Below are positions 49,577 to 62,028 of a DNA stretch of 64,000 bases, piece after piece. Under the pieces are notes generated by a model. The model was not told where the DNA came from. It did no database searches and was given only the letters and a program-made list of their open reading frames with translations. Every line of letters begins with the position of its first letter. Positions within the stretch are counted from its first letter, which is position 1. Both the position numbers and the translations under genes were made by a program. This DNA comes from Williamsia sp. 1135. GTDB lineage: Bacteria > Actinomycetota > Actinomycetes > Mycobacteriales > Mycobacteriaceae. Location: positions 22,143-86,142 of the forward strand of contig NZ_MJEI01000087.1 of NCBI RefSeq assembly GCF_002095395.1. Reading direction: 5' to 3'.

Positions 49577-51610
49577 ATGAGGCTTTCGGTTCGGTTCGTG
49601 GGGATTGTCGCAGGGGCGATGTCACTGGCGTTGACAGCGGGATTGATCAATCCTGTTGCCGCGGTGGCAGATCCGAGCGGAGGCGCCGATGGTGAGCGCT
49701 GGATCGCTGAGCACGACACCAATTTGCAATACCCGGGAACCCACGTGCAGTGGGACGTCCCGATCACGATGAGCGACGGCACCGTGCTCAAGGCGAACAT
49801 CTACCGGCCCGCTGATGCAGCCGGGCGCCCGGTCGACACCAAGACGCCGGTGATCCTCAATATGACGCCGTACACCAAACTGGTCTCCGCGGTCGCCGAG
49901 GCGGCGCTGTCCAACCCGGTGCTCGGACCGCTGGCCATCCAGCTCGCCGATCTGCTGAACTTCTCGGGCACACCGATCGACGGTCTCGCCGATCTCATCC
50001 AGGCGCTCAAAGGTGGCGGCGTACAGGCCTTCTCGGTCGACTCGAAACTCGTCCGCTCCGGCTATACCCAGGTGGTCGTGGACGTTCGCGGCACCGGCTT
50101 CTCCCAAGGTGTCTGGGATGTCTTCCGGGCGCGGGAACAGCAGGACACCCTCGAGGTCATCGACTGGGCCGCGAAACAGAAGTGGTCCGACGGCAAGCTG
50201 GGTATGAGCGGTATCTCTTACTCGGCGATCAACCAGATCCACGCCGCCAACAAGAACCCCGAAGCGCTCAAGGCGATCTTCCCGGTGGAGCCGGGTGGTG
50301 ACCTGATCCGCGACATCGTCGCTCCCGGTGGCGCACTCGGCTTCGGGTTCCTGCCGTTGTGGCTGACCCTGGTCAACGGGCTGAAGTTCGTGCCGGACGT
50401 GGGGTCGATGCTCGATGGCACCTTCGACTGGAAGTGGCTGTCGTCGCGACTGTCCGATCCGGCGGTCTTCGCACCTCAGCTGCTCGACGCGCTGACTGCC
50501 CCCAGTATCGGTGAACTGCCGCCCCGGACGATGAATCTGCTCGACGAGAGTTCGGCAGAACGCACCGGGTGGCAGGACTACGCCCAGAACATCAAGGTGC
50601 CGACCATGATCTACGGCGGCTGGCACGACCTGTTCACCAACAGCGAGTGGCGGATGTTCGACAACATCCCGCTCTCCGGCGGCAAGAAGCAACTGATCAT
50701 GGGCCCGACGTACCACATCAATCCGGGCACCAGATTCGGTGAGCCGGGCTATCCGCCTCGGCTGGATGTGTTGCAGCAGGCCTGGTTCGACAAGTGGCTC
50801 AAGGGCATCGACAACGGGATCGAGAACTACGGTCCGGCCACGCTTTACCAGCAGGGCAACGGGTGGATCACCGCCGCGGACTTCCCGCAGCCGGGGATGG
50901 AGAACCAGCGGCTGTACCTGTCCGACCGGGCCAGCGGCACCGCGCCGCACGCCGTGCGCGACGGGTCTCTGTCCACGGCGCCATCGAACAGCCGTGGCCG
51001 GTTGACGATCGCACCAGGCCTGACGACGCTGTGCTCACGGGACGCCGCCCAGCAGACCGCGGGGATCGTCGGGGTGTTCTCCTTCTGCGCCGATGATGCC
51101 CGGATCGCCGAGTCCAATGCGCTGACGTTCACCACGGCGCCGGTGACGACGGCGACGACTGTGAGTGGTCCGGTGAACCTGCACCTGAACACGGTCATGG
51201 ACGCCACGGACGGTTACTGGACGGCGACGCTGAACGATGTGGCACCCGACGGCACCTCGACGGTGCTGACCTCCGGTCAGGTGATGGCGTCGCTGCGCGC
51301 ACTCGATGAGGAGAAGACCGGCTACGCACCGAACGGTGATGTGGTCGACCCGGTGAACTCGCTGACCCTGGAGACCCGTCAGCCGGTGGTCCCCGGTCAG
51401 CCGGTGCAACTGGACGTCGGTCTGCTGGCCACGGATGCGCTGATCAAACCCGGGCATCGGCTACGCGTCGACGTGTTCGCGATGAACTTCCCCAAGGGGC
51501 TGCCACTGCGGCCACTCCTGAACGAGTCGGAACTCAAGCCCGAACACATCCAGCTCGACCCGAACGCGCCGAGTTTCATCAATCTGCCGGTGTCGCGATT
51601 GGTTCCCTGA
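49577..51610 (+). CDS. secreted CocE/NonD family hydrolase
   Basis: 677 residues. A signal peptide (RLSVRFVGIVAGAMSLALTA, cleavage near AVA-DP) precedes an alpha/beta-hydrolase domain: nucleophile Ser in GKLGMSGISYSAINQ, Asp in YGGWHDLFTN and His in MGPTYHINPG. A C-terminal beta-jelly-roll PepX_C domain follows from about residue 450. Relatives are X-Pro dipeptidyl-peptidases, cocaine esterase and glutaryl acylases; substrate unknown. ATG 49577 follows a GAGGGGGAG run. It interrupts the Rv0038-leuS synteny. Confidence 0.9.
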   Translation: MRLSVRFVGIVAGAMSLALTAGLINPVAAVADPSGGADGERWIAEHDTNLQYPGTHVQWDVPITMSDGTVLKANIYRPADAAGRPVDTKTPVILNMTPYTKLVSAVAEAALSNPVLGPLAIQLADLLNFSGTPIDGLADLIQALKGGGVQAFSVDSKLVRSGYTQVVVDVRGTGFSQGVWDVFRAREQQDTLEVIDWAAKQKWSDGKLGMSGISYSAINQIHAANKNPEALKAIFPVEPGGDLIRDIVAPGGALGFGFLPLWLTLVNGLKFVPDVGSMLDGTFDWKWLSSRLSDPAVFAPQLLDALTAPSIGELPPRTMNLLDESSAERTGWQDYAQNIKVPTMIYGGWHDLFTNSEWRMFDNIPLSGGKKQLIMGPTYHINPGTRFGEPGYPPRLDVLQQAWFDKWLKGIDNGIENYGPATLYQQGNGWITAADFPQPGMENQRLYLSDRASGTAPHAVRDGSLSTAPSNSRGRLTIAPGLTTLCSRDAAQQTAGIVGVFSFCADDARIAESNALTFTTAPVTTATTVSGPVNLHLNTVMDATDGYWTATLNDVAPDGTSTVLTSGQVMASLRALDEEKTGYAPNGDVVDPVNSLTLETRQPVVPGQPVQLDVGLLATDALIKPGHRLRVDVFAMNFPKGLPLRPLLNESELKPEHIQLDPNAPSFINLPVSRLVP

Positions 51611-51631
51611 AGTTCTGGGTAGACCGACGAC

Positions 51632-51889
51632 ATGACATCGAACAAAGATTCGGAGAATGGCAGTTCGGCGGAACCCGATACGGGTGAGGTCCTGGGCGCA
51701 GGCGCGGGCAACACGACCGAGAAGGATCCTGACGACTGGGTGACCGGGGATGAGCCGATGACCGGGGCGCAGCGTAGTTACCTGGACACCCTGGCTCGCG
51801 ACGCGGGCGAGACGATCACGGCCGACCTCACGAAAGCCGAGGCTTCCGAGCACATCGAGCGGCTACGGAAAGCCACCAACAAGGAGTGA
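51632..51889 (+). CDS. DUF3072 small protein
   Basis: 85 residues. The acidic N-terminus is disordered-looking. The DUF3072 core is MTGAQRSYLDTLARDAGETITADLTKAEASEHIERL, resembling a SAP-like helix-turn-helix that ends many small actinobacterial proteins. No known function. ATG 51632, 21 bp after the hydrolase stop. Confidence 0.85.
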   Translation: MTSNKDSENGSSAEPDTGEVLGAGAGNTTEKDPDDWVTGDEPMTGAQRSYLDTLARDAGETITADLTKAEASEHIERLRKATNKE

Positions 51890-51893
51890 GGCG

Positions 51894-52337
51894 TCAGGCC
51901 TTCGGGCCTGCGGCGCTGTCCTCGGTCACACACATGCTCTGCAGCGAGCAACTGGTGCATCCTCCGGAGACGCCGCAGTCGGACGCCGGGTCGGGTGCGG
52001 CGACGACTGCGGCACGGATGGCGAGGGAACCCACCACGCCTGCAATGCCGATGCCGACGGTGATGGCGGCAAGGGCGACGATCAGACCGACTCCGTCGCC
52101 GAGTGCTGCAGCCAGGGCCGCGCCCATGGCCAGCACCACGCCGGCGCAGATGACGCCCGGTCCTGCCACGCGGTTGGCGAGGACGAACGCGTCATCGCTC
52201 TGCAGTGTTTCGGCCGACCGGACGCCGAGCCAGCGATTTCGCGGCAGCCGGGACAGGGTTCCGAGGACGCCTGCGGTCAGGCAGACCAGCGCCAGCACCA
52301 GCGCGAGAGCGGCGAAGATCAGGGCAGCAACGGTCAC
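51894..52337 (-). CDS. SdpI-family membrane protein with Cys-rich tail
   Basis: 147 residues, starting at GTG 52337. Three hydrophobic helices (about 5-27, 57-78, 82-113) flank the SdpI/YhfL signature [18 protein letters not shown]. The C-terminal tail has four cysteines (121, 127, 130, 136; spacing C-x5-C-x2-C-x5-C), uncommon in this family and suggestive of metal or Fe-S binding. Bacillus SdpI gives immunity to a peptide toxin; no toxin gene was seen here. Divergent from leuS; position matches Rv0039c. Confidence 0.8.
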   Translation of the reverse strand: MTVAALIFAALALVLALVCLTAGVLGTLSRLPRNRWLGVRSAETLQSDDAFVLANRVAGPGVICAGVVLAMGAALAAALGDGVGLIVALAAITVGIGIAGVVGSLAIRAAVVAAPDPASDCGVSGGCTSCSLQSMCVTEDSAAGPKA

Positions 52338-52420
52338 CAGAACAGGATACGAGCCCGGTGCAAATCAGCACTGCGCAGGCCGCGGTGTGGGGCTCGCGAG
52401 CAACGCTTTACGCTGGTCAA

Positions 52421-55267
52421 GTGACTGGTTCGACGACTCCTGGCCCTGACGATTCCCCGCAGCACCGTTATACGGCGCAGCTCGCGGGGCAGATCGAGGA
52501 GCGCTGGCAGCGGAACTGGACCGAGCGGCGCACCTTCGAAGCACCCAACCCCGTCGGTGAGCTGGCCGGCGACCTCTCGGAGTTCGCCGGACCCGACGCC
52601 AAGCTGTTCGTCCAGGACATGTTCCCGTACCCGTCGGGCTCGGGCCTGCACGTCGGGCACCCGCTGGGCTTCATCGCCACGGATGTCTATGCGCGCTTCC
52701 ACCGGATGAACGGCCACAACGTCCTGCACACGATGGGCTTCGACTCGTTCGGCTTGCCCGCCGAGCAGTACGCGGTACAGACCGGTACCCATCCGCGCAC
52801 AACCACAGAGGCCAACATCGAGCGGTATCTGGAGCAGATCCGCCGCCTCGGCCTAGGGCACGACGAGCGTCGCCGGGTTGCCACCACCGATGTCGAGTTC
52901 TATCACTGGACCCAGTGGATCTTTCTGCAGATCTACAACGCCTGGTACGACGCCGAGCAGGGCAAGGCCCGCCGCATCCCGGAGCTGATCGCCGAACTCG
53001 ATTCGGGAACAAGGACTCTGGCCGACGGCAGGGTCTGGGCGGACCTCGACCAGGCTGCCCGAGCCGATGTCATCGACGAATATCGGCTCGTCTACCAGAG
53101 CGACTCCCTCGTCAACTGGTGCCCGGGGCTGGGCACCGTGCTGGCCAACGAAGAGGTCACCGCCGACGGCCGCAGTGACCGCGGCAACTTTCCGGTGTTC
53201 CGGAAACACCTGCGGCAGTGGATGATGCGGATCACCGCCTACAGCGATCGGCTCCTCGACGACCTGGACCTGCTGGACTGGCCCGAGAAGGTCAAGACCA
53301 TGCAGCGCAACTGGATCGGCCGATCCCGGGGTGCGCAGGTCTCGTTCGATTCCCCGGCCGGGCCCATCGAGGTCTTCACCACCCGCCCCGACACGCTGTT
53401 CGGTGCGTCGTACATGGTGCTCGCCCCCGAGCACGAGTTGGTCGACAAGCTCACGACTGCGGCGTGGCCCGACGACGTCGACTCGCTGTGGACCTTCGGC
53501 GCCGCGACACCCGCGGCCGCCGTGGCGAAGTATCGCGAGACCATCGCCGCCAAGTCGGATCTCGAGCGTCAGGAGAACAAGGAGAAGACCGGCGTCTTCA
53601 CCGGGAGTTACGCGACGAATCCTGTGAACGGCGAGCAGGTTCCCGTGTTCATCGCCGACTACGTGCTCATCGGCTACGGCACGGGTGCGATCATGGCCGT
53701 GCCCGCTCACGACGGCCGCGACTACGAGTTCGCCACCGCCTTCAGGCTCCCGATCATCGAGGTGATCGGATCCGAGCAGGGCGTCGCCGAACAGGCGTAC
53801 TCGGGTGACGGACCTTTGGTGAACTCCGGATTCTTGACCGGCAAGTCCGTCGACGACGCCAAGGTCGCGATCATCGAGAAGCTGGAATCAGAGGGCTCCG
53901 GCCGCGGCACGATCCAATACAAGCTGCGGGATTGGTTGTTCGCTCGGCAGCGGTACTGGGGCGAGCCGTTCCCCATCGTCTATGACGCTGCGGGAGCGCC
54001 ACATTCGATCCCGGACTCGATGCTGCCGGTGGAGCTCCCGGATGTCGTCGACTACGCGCCGATCTCGTTCGATCCCGACGACGCGGACAGTGAGCCGTCA
54101 CCGCCGCTGGCGAAGGCGACCGACTGGGTCAACGTCGAACTCGACCTGGGCGACGGGCTCAAGGACTACACCCGCGACACCAATGTGATGCCGCAATGGG
54201 CGGGTAGCTCCTGGTACCAGCTGCGGTACATCGACCCCGAGAACTCGAAGGAATTGTGCGCCAAGGAGAACGAGGCGTACTGGATGGGCCCGCGCCCGGA
54301 CCTGCACGGCCCGACCGATCCCGGTGGACTCGATCTCTACGTCGGTGGTGTCGAGCACGCGGTGCTGCACCTGCTCTATTCACGGTTCTGGCACAAGGTG
54401 CTCTTCGACCTCGGTCACGTCTCCTCGGCCGAGCCATACCGCCGGCTCTACAACCAGGGCATGATCCAGGCGTACGCGTTCACCGACTCGCGGGGCATCT
54501 ACGTGCCGGCCGAAGAGGTCACCGAAGAAGATGGAAAGTTCTTCTACGAGGGCAACGAGGTCAACCGCGAGTACGGGAAGATGGGCAAGTCGCTCAAGAA
54601 CTCCGTTGCGCCCGACGACATCTGCCGCGACTACGGCGCCGACACCCTACGGGTGTACGAGATGTCCATGGGCCCGCTGGACACCTCACGGGCCTGGGCG
54701 ACCAAGGACGTCGTGGGGGCCCAGCGGTTCTTGCAGCGAGCGTGGCGGCTGGTGGTCGACGAGGAGACCGGCGCGACCAGGGTCACCGACGATGCGCTGG
54801 TCGACGACACGAACCGGTTGCTGCACAAGACGATTGCCGGCGTGCGCGAGGACTACAGCAACCTCCGCGACAACACCGCCGTCGCGAAGTTGATCGAGCT
54901 GACCAATCATCTGACCAAGCAGTACCCCGCTGGTGCGCCGCGAGATGCGGTACAGCCATTGGTGTTGATGCTGGCGCCGGTCGCTCCGCACGCGGCGGAG
55001 GAACTGTGGGAGCGGTTGGGCGGCACGGAGTCTCTGGCGCACGGACCCTTCCCGACCCCGGACCCGGTCTGGCTCGTCAACGACACCATCGAGTATGCGA
55101 TCCAGGTGAAGGGCAAGGTCAAGAGCCGGATCACGGTTGCCGCCGACGCCGATGAGGCAACGGTTCGCGCCGCGGCGCTCGCCGACCCCAAGATCGTCGA
55201 GCTCCTCGACGGCGAACCCCGCAAGGTCATCGTCGTACTCGGACGAATGGTGAACATCGTCCCCTGA
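52421..55267 (+). CDS. leuS: leucyl-tRNA synthetase
   Basis: Class I aminoacyl-tRNA synthetase, 948 residues. The HIGH motif is HVGH (77-80) in [14 protein letters not shown] and the KMSKS motif is KMGKS (about 720-724). The CP1 editing domain lies between, with [20 protein letters not shown]. The anticodon-binding and C-terminal domains are complete. The start is GTG 52421 ([13 protein letters not shown]), 83 bp from the divergent SdpI gene; no leucine T-box was recognised. Confidence 0.96.
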   Translation: MTGSTTPGPDDSPQHRYTAQLAGQIEERWQRNWTERRTFEAPNPVGELAGDLSEFAGPDAKLFVQDMFPYPSGSGLHVGHPLGFIATDVYARFHRMNGHNVLHTMGFDSFGLPAEQYAVQTGTHPRTTTEANIERYLEQIRRLGLGHDERRRVATTDVEFYHWTQWIFLQIYNAWYDAEQGKARRIPELIAELDSGTRTLADGRVWADLDQAARADVIDEYRLVYQSDSLVNWCPGLGTVLANEEVTADGRSDRGNFPVFRKHLRQWMMRITAYSDRLLDDLDLLDWPEKVKTMQRNWIGRSRGAQVSFDSPAGPIEVFTTRPDTLFGASYMVLAPEHELVDKLTTAAWPDDVDSLWTFGAATPAAAVAKYRETIAAKSDLERQENKEKTGVFTGSYATNPVNGEQVPVFIADYVLIGYGTGAIMAVPAHDGRDYEFATAFRLPIIEVIGSEQGVAEQAYSGDGPLVNSGFLTGKSVDDAKVAIIEKLESEGSGRGTIQYKLRDWLFARQRYWGEPFPIVYDAAGAPHSIPDSMLPVELPDVVDYAPISFDPDDADSEPSPPLAKATDWVNVELDLGDGLKDYTRDTNVMPQWAGSSWYQLRYIDPENSKELCAKENEAYWMGPRPDLHGPTDPGGLDLYVGGVEHAVLHLLYSRFWHKVLFDLGHVSSAEPYRRLYNQGMIQAYAFTDSRGIYVPAEEVTEEDGKFFYEGNEVNREYGKMGKSLKNSVAPDDICRDYGADTLRVYEMSMGPLDTSRAWATKDVVGAQRFLQRAWRLVVDEETGATRVTDDALVDDTNRLLHKTIAGVREDYSNLRDNTAVAKLIELTNHLTKQYPAGAPRDAVQPLVLMLAPVAPHAAEELWERLGGTESLAHGPFPTPDPVWLVNDTIEYAIQVKGKVKSRITVAADADEATVRAAALADPKIVELLDGEPRKVIVVLGRMVNIVP

Positions 55268-55289
55268 CCCCGGGAGGAAACGGGTCAGG
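55263..55289. terminator. convergent hairpin between leuS and SRPBCC gene
   Basis: CCTGACCC (55263-55270) pairs with GGGTCAGG (55282-55289) across an 11-base loop. It overlaps both stop codons and could end transcription in both directions. No T-run. Confidence 0.6.
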
Positions 55290-55725
55290 CGGGCGCGTCC
55301 AGTTTGGCTTTGAGCGATGAATCGGTGTGTTTGATGACCTGTCCTGCAAAAGGTTCGATCATCGCGCCCAACGCGCGCCCGGCGATGCCGCCGGGAAGCT
55401 CGTAGGAGAATTCCACAGACACGTTCGTCCCGCTCTCGGTGTCGGCGAATCGCCAGACAGTTGCCGCGGTGAATCCCTTGATCGATTCGAGACGGATCAA
55501 CTCGTTCTCGATGAACTCGGTGACCTCCACCGTGGCGGACAACGCCTTCGGGCCCACGTTCATGGCGACGTCGAAAGAGGAGCCGAGTCCGTAGGTGACC
55601 TCCGAGACCGGGTCGAACTTCTTCACCCCGAACATCCACTCAGGGACGTGCTCGTGGTCGTTGACGTAGGCGAACGCGCGTTCTCGCGGCGCGCTGACCT
55701 GCGAGCTGTGCCGAACTGTTCCCAT
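55285..55725 (-). CDS. SRPBCC (polyketide cyclase/START-like) family protein
   Basis: 146 residues with the helix-grip pattern: SAPRERAFAYVNDHEHVPEW at the N-terminus, WRFADTESGTNVSVEF in the middle and a long C-terminal helix. It probably binds a hydrophobic ligand; ligand unknown. ATG 55725. Convergent with leuS. Confidence 0.88.
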   Translation of the reverse strand: MGTVRHSSQVSAPRERAFAYVNDHEHVPEWMFGVKKFDPVSEVTYGLGSSFDVAMNVGPKALSATVEVTEFIENELIRLESIKGFTAATVWRFADTESGTNVSVEFSYELPGGIAGRALGAMIEPFAGQVIKHTDSSLKAKLDAPA

Positions 55726-55839
55726 GCTCGATCTTCCCCTCGTATGTATTACCTGACGAGTAACCTACCCAGGCATGAGGGCACGGTGGGGAGGAATCTG
55801 ATGACATTTCGACAGCGGCTCGGTGAGGGTTAGGAGTCA

Positions 55840-56007
55840 TTGCGCCAGCCCGGGCTGTGGCCGTACACCTTCGGCACTCTCGAGCCAGGGGAGTCGTCCG
55901 TCGCCACTGCCTTCGACTGCGGCTTCACTCCGATCCTCCTGCATGTGGTCACCACATCGAACGGTGATGGCAACTGGGCCGACAACGTCCTCTATTTCGA
56001 GCTCTAG
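55840..56007 (+). pseudogene. short protein-like fragment (possible gene remnant)
   Basis: In the 298-bp space between the SRPBCC and DUF4436 genes, one frame reads WPYTFGTLEPGESSVATAFD and then HVVTTSNGDGNWADNVLYFE before TAG at 56005. The composition looks like real protein, but the frame has a TAG at 55831 and only a TTG (55840) to start from. It could be the 3' end of a lost gene or a 55-residue protein. I do not recognise the family. Confidence 0.35.
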
Positions 56008-56023
56008 CCGATACACTCACCAA

Positions 56024-56860
56024 ATGGTGGAGACCGGTAAATCGCCAACGTGGATAAAGGGTCTGGCAATTGTTGTCGGTTTGCTGATCGTCTACATCGC
56101 TGTGCTGGTGGCCTACGCCGCGGGAAACACCGACGACGATTCGGATTCGCGTGAACCGGCAGCGAACGGGGTGCTGATCTATCTGGACATAGATGCTGTG
56201 AACGGTGCCGACTACTCGGTGGGCGGTCATGTTTCGGTCTATCCAGGCCCCGACCTGCTCGATGCGAGGGGCGACCTCAAAGAGGATCTGCTGATAGATG
56301 TCTCGCCGATGGTCTCCGCCGCGAACATCGAGTTCTCGAGCGGGTCGCGGCCTGGCACATTGCCGGTGACGTTGTACAGCGACGGCGACATTCGGCACTG
56401 GCCTTTCGACAGCTACACATCGGAGTCGGTTGCCGTGCAGGCCTACGGCCCGAACGACGCGGCGCTGCCCACCGAGGTAGCGATCACCGATTCGCTGATC
56501 GGCTGGGACGTCGAAGCCGGCGACACCGACCCGTCCGAAGGGCAGGCTTTCACGATCACCTCGGCGAGGACTGCCGGGTCACTGACGTTCGACCTCGCGT
56601 TGTGCGTGATGCTTGTCGTCCTGCCGATCTGTACCCTCTTCGTGTCGATCCAGACCGTACGTCGCCGCAAGGCATTTCAGCCCCCGATGGTCACGTGGTT
56701 CGCGGTGATGTTGTTCGCTGTGCTGCCCCTGCGCAACATCTTTCCCGGCACACCGCCATTCGGATCGTGGGTCGACTACTCCGTGGTGCTGTGGGTTCTC
56801 GCCGGTCTGGTCGCGTCGCTGGCGCTGTACGTGATCGCCTGGTGGAAACAGGCTCCCTGA
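56024..56860 (+). CDS. DUF4436 membrane protein
   Basis: 278 residues. One N-terminal helix (GLAIVVGLLIVYIAVLVAYA), an extracytoplasmic beta-rich domain with HWPFDSYTSESVAVQAYG, and three C-terminal helices from about 180 onward. DUF4436 proteins have no assigned function; the WPFDSY segment recurs in related domains. The start is ATG 56024 (MVETGKSPTW). Confidence 0.85.
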   Translation: MVETGKSPTWIKGLAIVVGLLIVYIAVLVAYAAGNTDDDSDSREPAANGVLIYLDIDAVNGADYSVGGHVSVYPGPDLLDARGDLKEDLLIDVSPMVSAANIEFSSGSRPGTLPVTLYSDGDIRHWPFDSYTSESVAVQAYGPNDAALPTEVAITDSLIGWDVEAGDTDPSEGQAFTITSARTAGSLTFDLALCVMLVVLPICTLFVSIQTVRRRKAFQPPMVTWFAVMLFAVLPLRNIFPGTPPFGSWVDYSVVLWVLAGLVASLALYVIAWWKQAP

Positions 56861-56869
56861 CCACCGATT

Positions 56870-57196
56870 CTACGGCGTCGACCGGGCCTGTTCGACTCCG
56901 CGCGCAACCCACGTCTGCAGCTGTCGTTTGGTCTTGAGACCGTCGGCGTCGACGCGAAGCCATCCCCGGGTCTCTTTGTTACGCATGATCATCGGTGACA
57001 CGGATTTGCCCGTAAGCAGCGCATCGCGCTCGTCGCGGTCCACCCGGACCATGAGTCCGCCTTGACCGCTGGCGGCAACGGCCATGTGCCCGTTGATCAG
57101 AAAAGCCAGTCCGCCGAACATCCGCTTCTCGGACACCCCGGGCTCGGGGCCGACCAATTCGCGGATCCGGTCGGCGAGATGCTCGTCGTAGGCCAT
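56870..57196 (-). CDS. TfoX/Sxy N-terminal domain protein
   Basis: 108 residues. The TfoX N-terminal fold is shown by EKRMFGGLAFLINGHMAVAA and later ALLTGKSVSPM and RGWLRVDADGL. In gamma-proteobacteria TfoX controls competence; stand-alone N-terminal domains in actinobacteria have no known role. ATG 57196. It follows the deazaflavin enzyme gene almost directly. Confidence 0.88.
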   Translation of the reverse strand: MAYDEHLADRIRELVGPEPGVSEKRMFGGLAFLINGHMAVAASGQGGLMVRVDRDERDALLTGKSVSPMIMRNKETRGWLRVDADGLKTKRQLQTWVARGVEQARSTP

Positions 57197-57197
57197 G

Positions 57198-57584
57198 TCA
57201 GTCCAGATCGACGCGGACGGTCAGCAGGTTCGTACCAAACGTCCGGACGCCAAAACTGTTGAGGGAGGGCAGCGTCTTGAGCCGTGCTGCCGCGTCATCG
57301 TCGGGTAAGAGATGCGCGGTTCCGGTGTGCCACTTGCCGCGCAGGCGCACCCGGACGTGCCGATCGGCCTGGATGTTCTTGATGTACTGCGATCCGGTCC
57401 CGAACTCCGACACGAGCCAGAACTCGTTGCCGACCCGGCGCCCGCCGAGCGCCGTGCGGCGCGGTTCACCAGACTTGCGGCCCGTCGTCTCCAGAAGGGT
57501 CTGGAACGGGGACAGCTTGGCGACGGGGTTGCCCACTCGCCTCTGGAGAGCGAGGGTGAAGCGGTTACGACGATCAGTCGGCAC
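57198..57584 (-). CDS. deazaflavin (F420)-dependent nitroreductase-family protein
   Basis: About 128 residues of the DDN/F420 split-barrel group. TLLETTGRKSGEPRRTALGG and FWLVSEFGTGSQYIKNIQAD are the family segments. The start is placed at GTG 57584 because an earlier GTG (57611) would put codons into the lon terminator hairpin at 57601-57639. Probably reduces or oxidises a small substrate with F420H2. Ends one base before the TfoX gene. Confidence 0.8.
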   Translation of the reverse strand: MPTDRRNRFTLALQRRVGNPVAKLSPFQTLLETTGRKSGEPRRTALGGRRVGNEFWLVSEFGTGSQYIKNIQADRHVRVRLRGKWHTGTAHLLPDDDAAARLKTLPSLNSFGVRTFGTNLLTVRVDLD

Positions 57585-57600
57585 CCCATGGACGATAGAC

Positions 57601-57639
57601 GACGACCCCACCGACCGTCGAGATGTCGGTGGGGTCGTC
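57601..57639 (-). terminator. perfect 15-bp hairpin after lon
   Basis: GACGACCCCACCGAC (57601-57615) and GTCGGTGGGGTCGTC (57625-57639) pair perfectly with a 9-base loop. It lies 11 bp beyond the lon stop and is the strongest hairpin noticed in the window. Confidence 0.85.
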
Positions 57640-57649
57640 GCGTCGAACG

Positions 57650-59974
<2,325 letters not shown>

Positions 59975-59986
59975 GTTTCCTCCAAA

Positions 59987-60007
59987 GTTAAGTACGTCTG
60001 GCTCAAC
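59987..60007. promoter_or_regulatory. HAIR-like HspR operator upstream of lon
   Basis: GTTAAGT-N7-GCTCAAC on the plus strand; on the minus strand GTTGAGC-N7-ACTTAAC. The HspR consensus is CTTGAGT-N7-ACTCAAG: spacing is exact and 10 of 14 arm bases match. Streptomyces lon is an HspR target, which supports the reading. It lies 13 bp upstream of the lon start. Confidence 0.5.
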
Positions 60008-60074
60008 TTCGGCACCAGGAGCTTTGTTCCGCCAGGTAGCGCTGTTCATCGAGGGCGAACACGAGAGCGGAGAT

Positions 60075-61013
60075 CTACCAGGTGAACGATGTCGTGAGCT
60101 TTTCAGAGACCTGCCAGATTCGCGTCGCCGCCTCGGTGTGGCGAAGCCGGGAGTAGAGCTTTTGCTTTCCGGGGCCGCCTCCGACGTGCCCGACCCCACG
60201 CGGTCCGTAGAGACCACCTCGCTCGGCGTCGGGAGAGGTCGCGGCGTACAGCGCCGGCAGCTGGGCTGTTTCGACCGTGCCGACCAGAATGCGCCGATCG
60301 GAGAGGGCCCGGATGACCCTCCGGCCGACTGTTTCCTTGTCGCGGCCGAGTTCTGCGCGTGCGGCGAGGAGATTTGTGGGAGCGATTCCCGGATGAGCGA
60401 GGTTGCTGGTGATGTTCCAGCCGTTCGCCTGACTCCGCCGGTCGAGTTCCAGGCCGAACAGCCCGAACGCGATCTTCGATTGGCTGTAGGCCTTCATGCC
60501 GTCGTACGAGTGTTCCCACTGCAGGTCGTCCCAGTTGATGGACCCGCTGTTCGCCGCGATGCTGACCTGCGACGTCACCCGCGCATGGCCGGCGATCAAG
60601 AGCGGCAGCAGGTGGGCGGTGAGTGCGAAGTGGCCGAGATGGTTGGTTCCGAACTGGATCTCGAACCCGTCGGCGGTGGTCTGGCGGTCAGGCGGGGTCA
60701 TGACGCCGGCGTTGTTCACGAGAATGTGGATCGGCCGATCCTCCGCCCGCAGCGTCTCGCCGAGAGCGGCGACGGACGCGAGCGACGACAGGTCGAGGTC
60801 GCGCAGTGAGACCTGCGCAGTGGGGTGCTTCTGAAGAATCGTGGCGATCGCCGCCTCGCCTTTGCGTACATTGCGAACGGGCAGAAGCACTTCGGCTCCC
60901 GCCGCGGCGAGTCTGCTGGCGATGCCGAGCCCGATACCGTCGCTGGCTCCGGTCACGACGGCGCGTTGGCCGGACAGGTCGGGGATGGTGATCTCGATGG
61001 GTGTGCGTGGCAT
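60075..61013 (-). CDS. short-chain dehydrogenase/reductase
   Basis: 312 residues. Rossmann motif [16 protein letters not shown] and active-site YSQSK show a classical SDR using NAD(P)H. Relatives include retinol-dehydrogenase-like proteins; substrate unknown. ATG 61013 follows CCAGGAGAG. Divergent from an XRE/MmyB-type regulator across 141 bp, a pairing in which the regulator commonly controls the SDR. Confidence 0.9.
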   Translation of the reverse strand: MPRTPIEITIPDLSGQRAVVTGASDGIGLGIASRLAAAGAEVLLPVRNVRKGEAAIATILQKHPTAQVSLRDLDLSSLASVAALGETLRAEDRPIHILVNNAGVMTPPDRQTTADGFEIQFGTNHLGHFALTAHLLPLLIAGHARVTSQVSIAANSGSINWDDLQWEHSYDGMKAYSQSKIAFGLFGLELDRRSQANGWNITSNLAHPGIAPTNLLAARAELGRDKETVGRRVIRALSDRRILVGTVETAQLPALYAATSPDAERGGLYGPRGVGHVGGGPGKQKLYSRLRHTEAATRIWQVSEKLTTSFTW

Positions 61014-61154
61014 GTGTCTCTCCTGGAGGTCTGGTGGTGCTTTCACGTTCGTCCACCGCGGGCGAAGTGGGCAGGGCTCGCTTATCCACTGATCGGGAAG
61101 CCGTGGATGAGCGGCGGCGTGCACGATAGGAAGAAGACGAACCCAGGAGGCGAC

Positions 61155-61988
61155 ATGGTCATCGACCGGACCGGACTGGCGGACTTCCTGCGTCGCCGCA
61201 GGGAGGCGCTCCAGCCCGAGGACGTGGGCCTCCCGCGCGGATCACGCCGTAGGACCACTGGACTGCGGCGAGAAGAAGTGGCGTCACTCTGCCACATGTC
61301 GACCGACTACTACGCGCGTATCGAACGCCAGACCGGACCGCAGCCGTCCGAGCAGATGATCGCCGCCATCGCGCAGGGCCTGCACCTCTCGGTCGAGGAG
61401 CGTGACCACCTGTTCCGGCTCGCCGGACATCACCCCCCGACGCGGGGCCCCGCCAGTGAGCACATCAACCCCGGTCTACAACGCATCCTCGACCGCCTGC
61501 ACGACACCCCCGCAGAGATAGTCACCGAACTCGGCGAGACGTTGCGGCAGACTGCACTCGGCGTTGCGCTCACCGGGGACCTGACCGCCTACAACGGCCC
61601 TGCCCGCAGTATCGGCTATCGCTGGTTCACCGATCCCGCGAGCCGTTCGCTCTATGCGCCCGAAGAGCATCCGTTCCTCACCCGTATGTGGGTGTCCGGC
61701 CTCCGCGGAGTGGTCACGCTTAGAGGTCCCGATTCCTACGCAGCGCACCTGGCCGATCTGTTGCTTACGCAGAGCGAGGAGTTCCGCAATGTCTGGGACA
61801 CCCATGAGGTCGGAATCAGACCACACGAGGTGAAGAAGTTCATGCATCCCGAACTCGGTGCGCTGGAGTTGACCTGCCAGACACTTCTCGATCCCGTGCA
61901 GTCGCATGCGCTTCTGGTCTACACCGCTGTCCCCGGAACCGAGAGCTATGAAAAGCTGCAGCTGCTCTCACTGGTCGGAACCCGGTGA
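61155..61988 (+). CDS. XRE-family regulator with MmyB-like ligand domain
   Basis: 277 residues. The helix-turn-helix ([26 protein letters not shown]) is followed by a PAS-like MmyB domain (about 105-275) with [20 protein letters not shown]. These domains bind fatty acids in the MmyB prototype. ATG 61155 follows AGGAGG. Probable regulator of the divergent SDR gene. Confidence 0.92.
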   Translation: MVIDRTGLADFLRRRREALQPEDVGLPRGSRRRTTGLRREEVASLCHMSTDYYARIERQTGPQPSEQMIAAIAQGLHLSVEERDHLFRLAGHHPPTRGPASEHINPGLQRILDRLHDTPAEIVTELGETLRQTALGVALTGDLTAYNGPARSIGYRWFTDPASRSLYAPEEHPFLTRMWVSGLRGVVTLRGPDSYAAHLADLLLTQSEEFRNVWDTHEVGIRPHEVKKFMHPELGALELTCQTLLDPVQSHALLVYTAVPGTESYEKLQLLSLVGTR

Positions 61989-62028
61989 TCCGCTCAGGTG
62001 AGCCGGTCGTGTCCGGTAGGAAGAACGG

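Noticed and set aside
52338..52420. Leucine T-box or attenuator before leuS
   Set aside because: The gap is only 83 bp and lacks a specifier stem or terminator-like hairpin.
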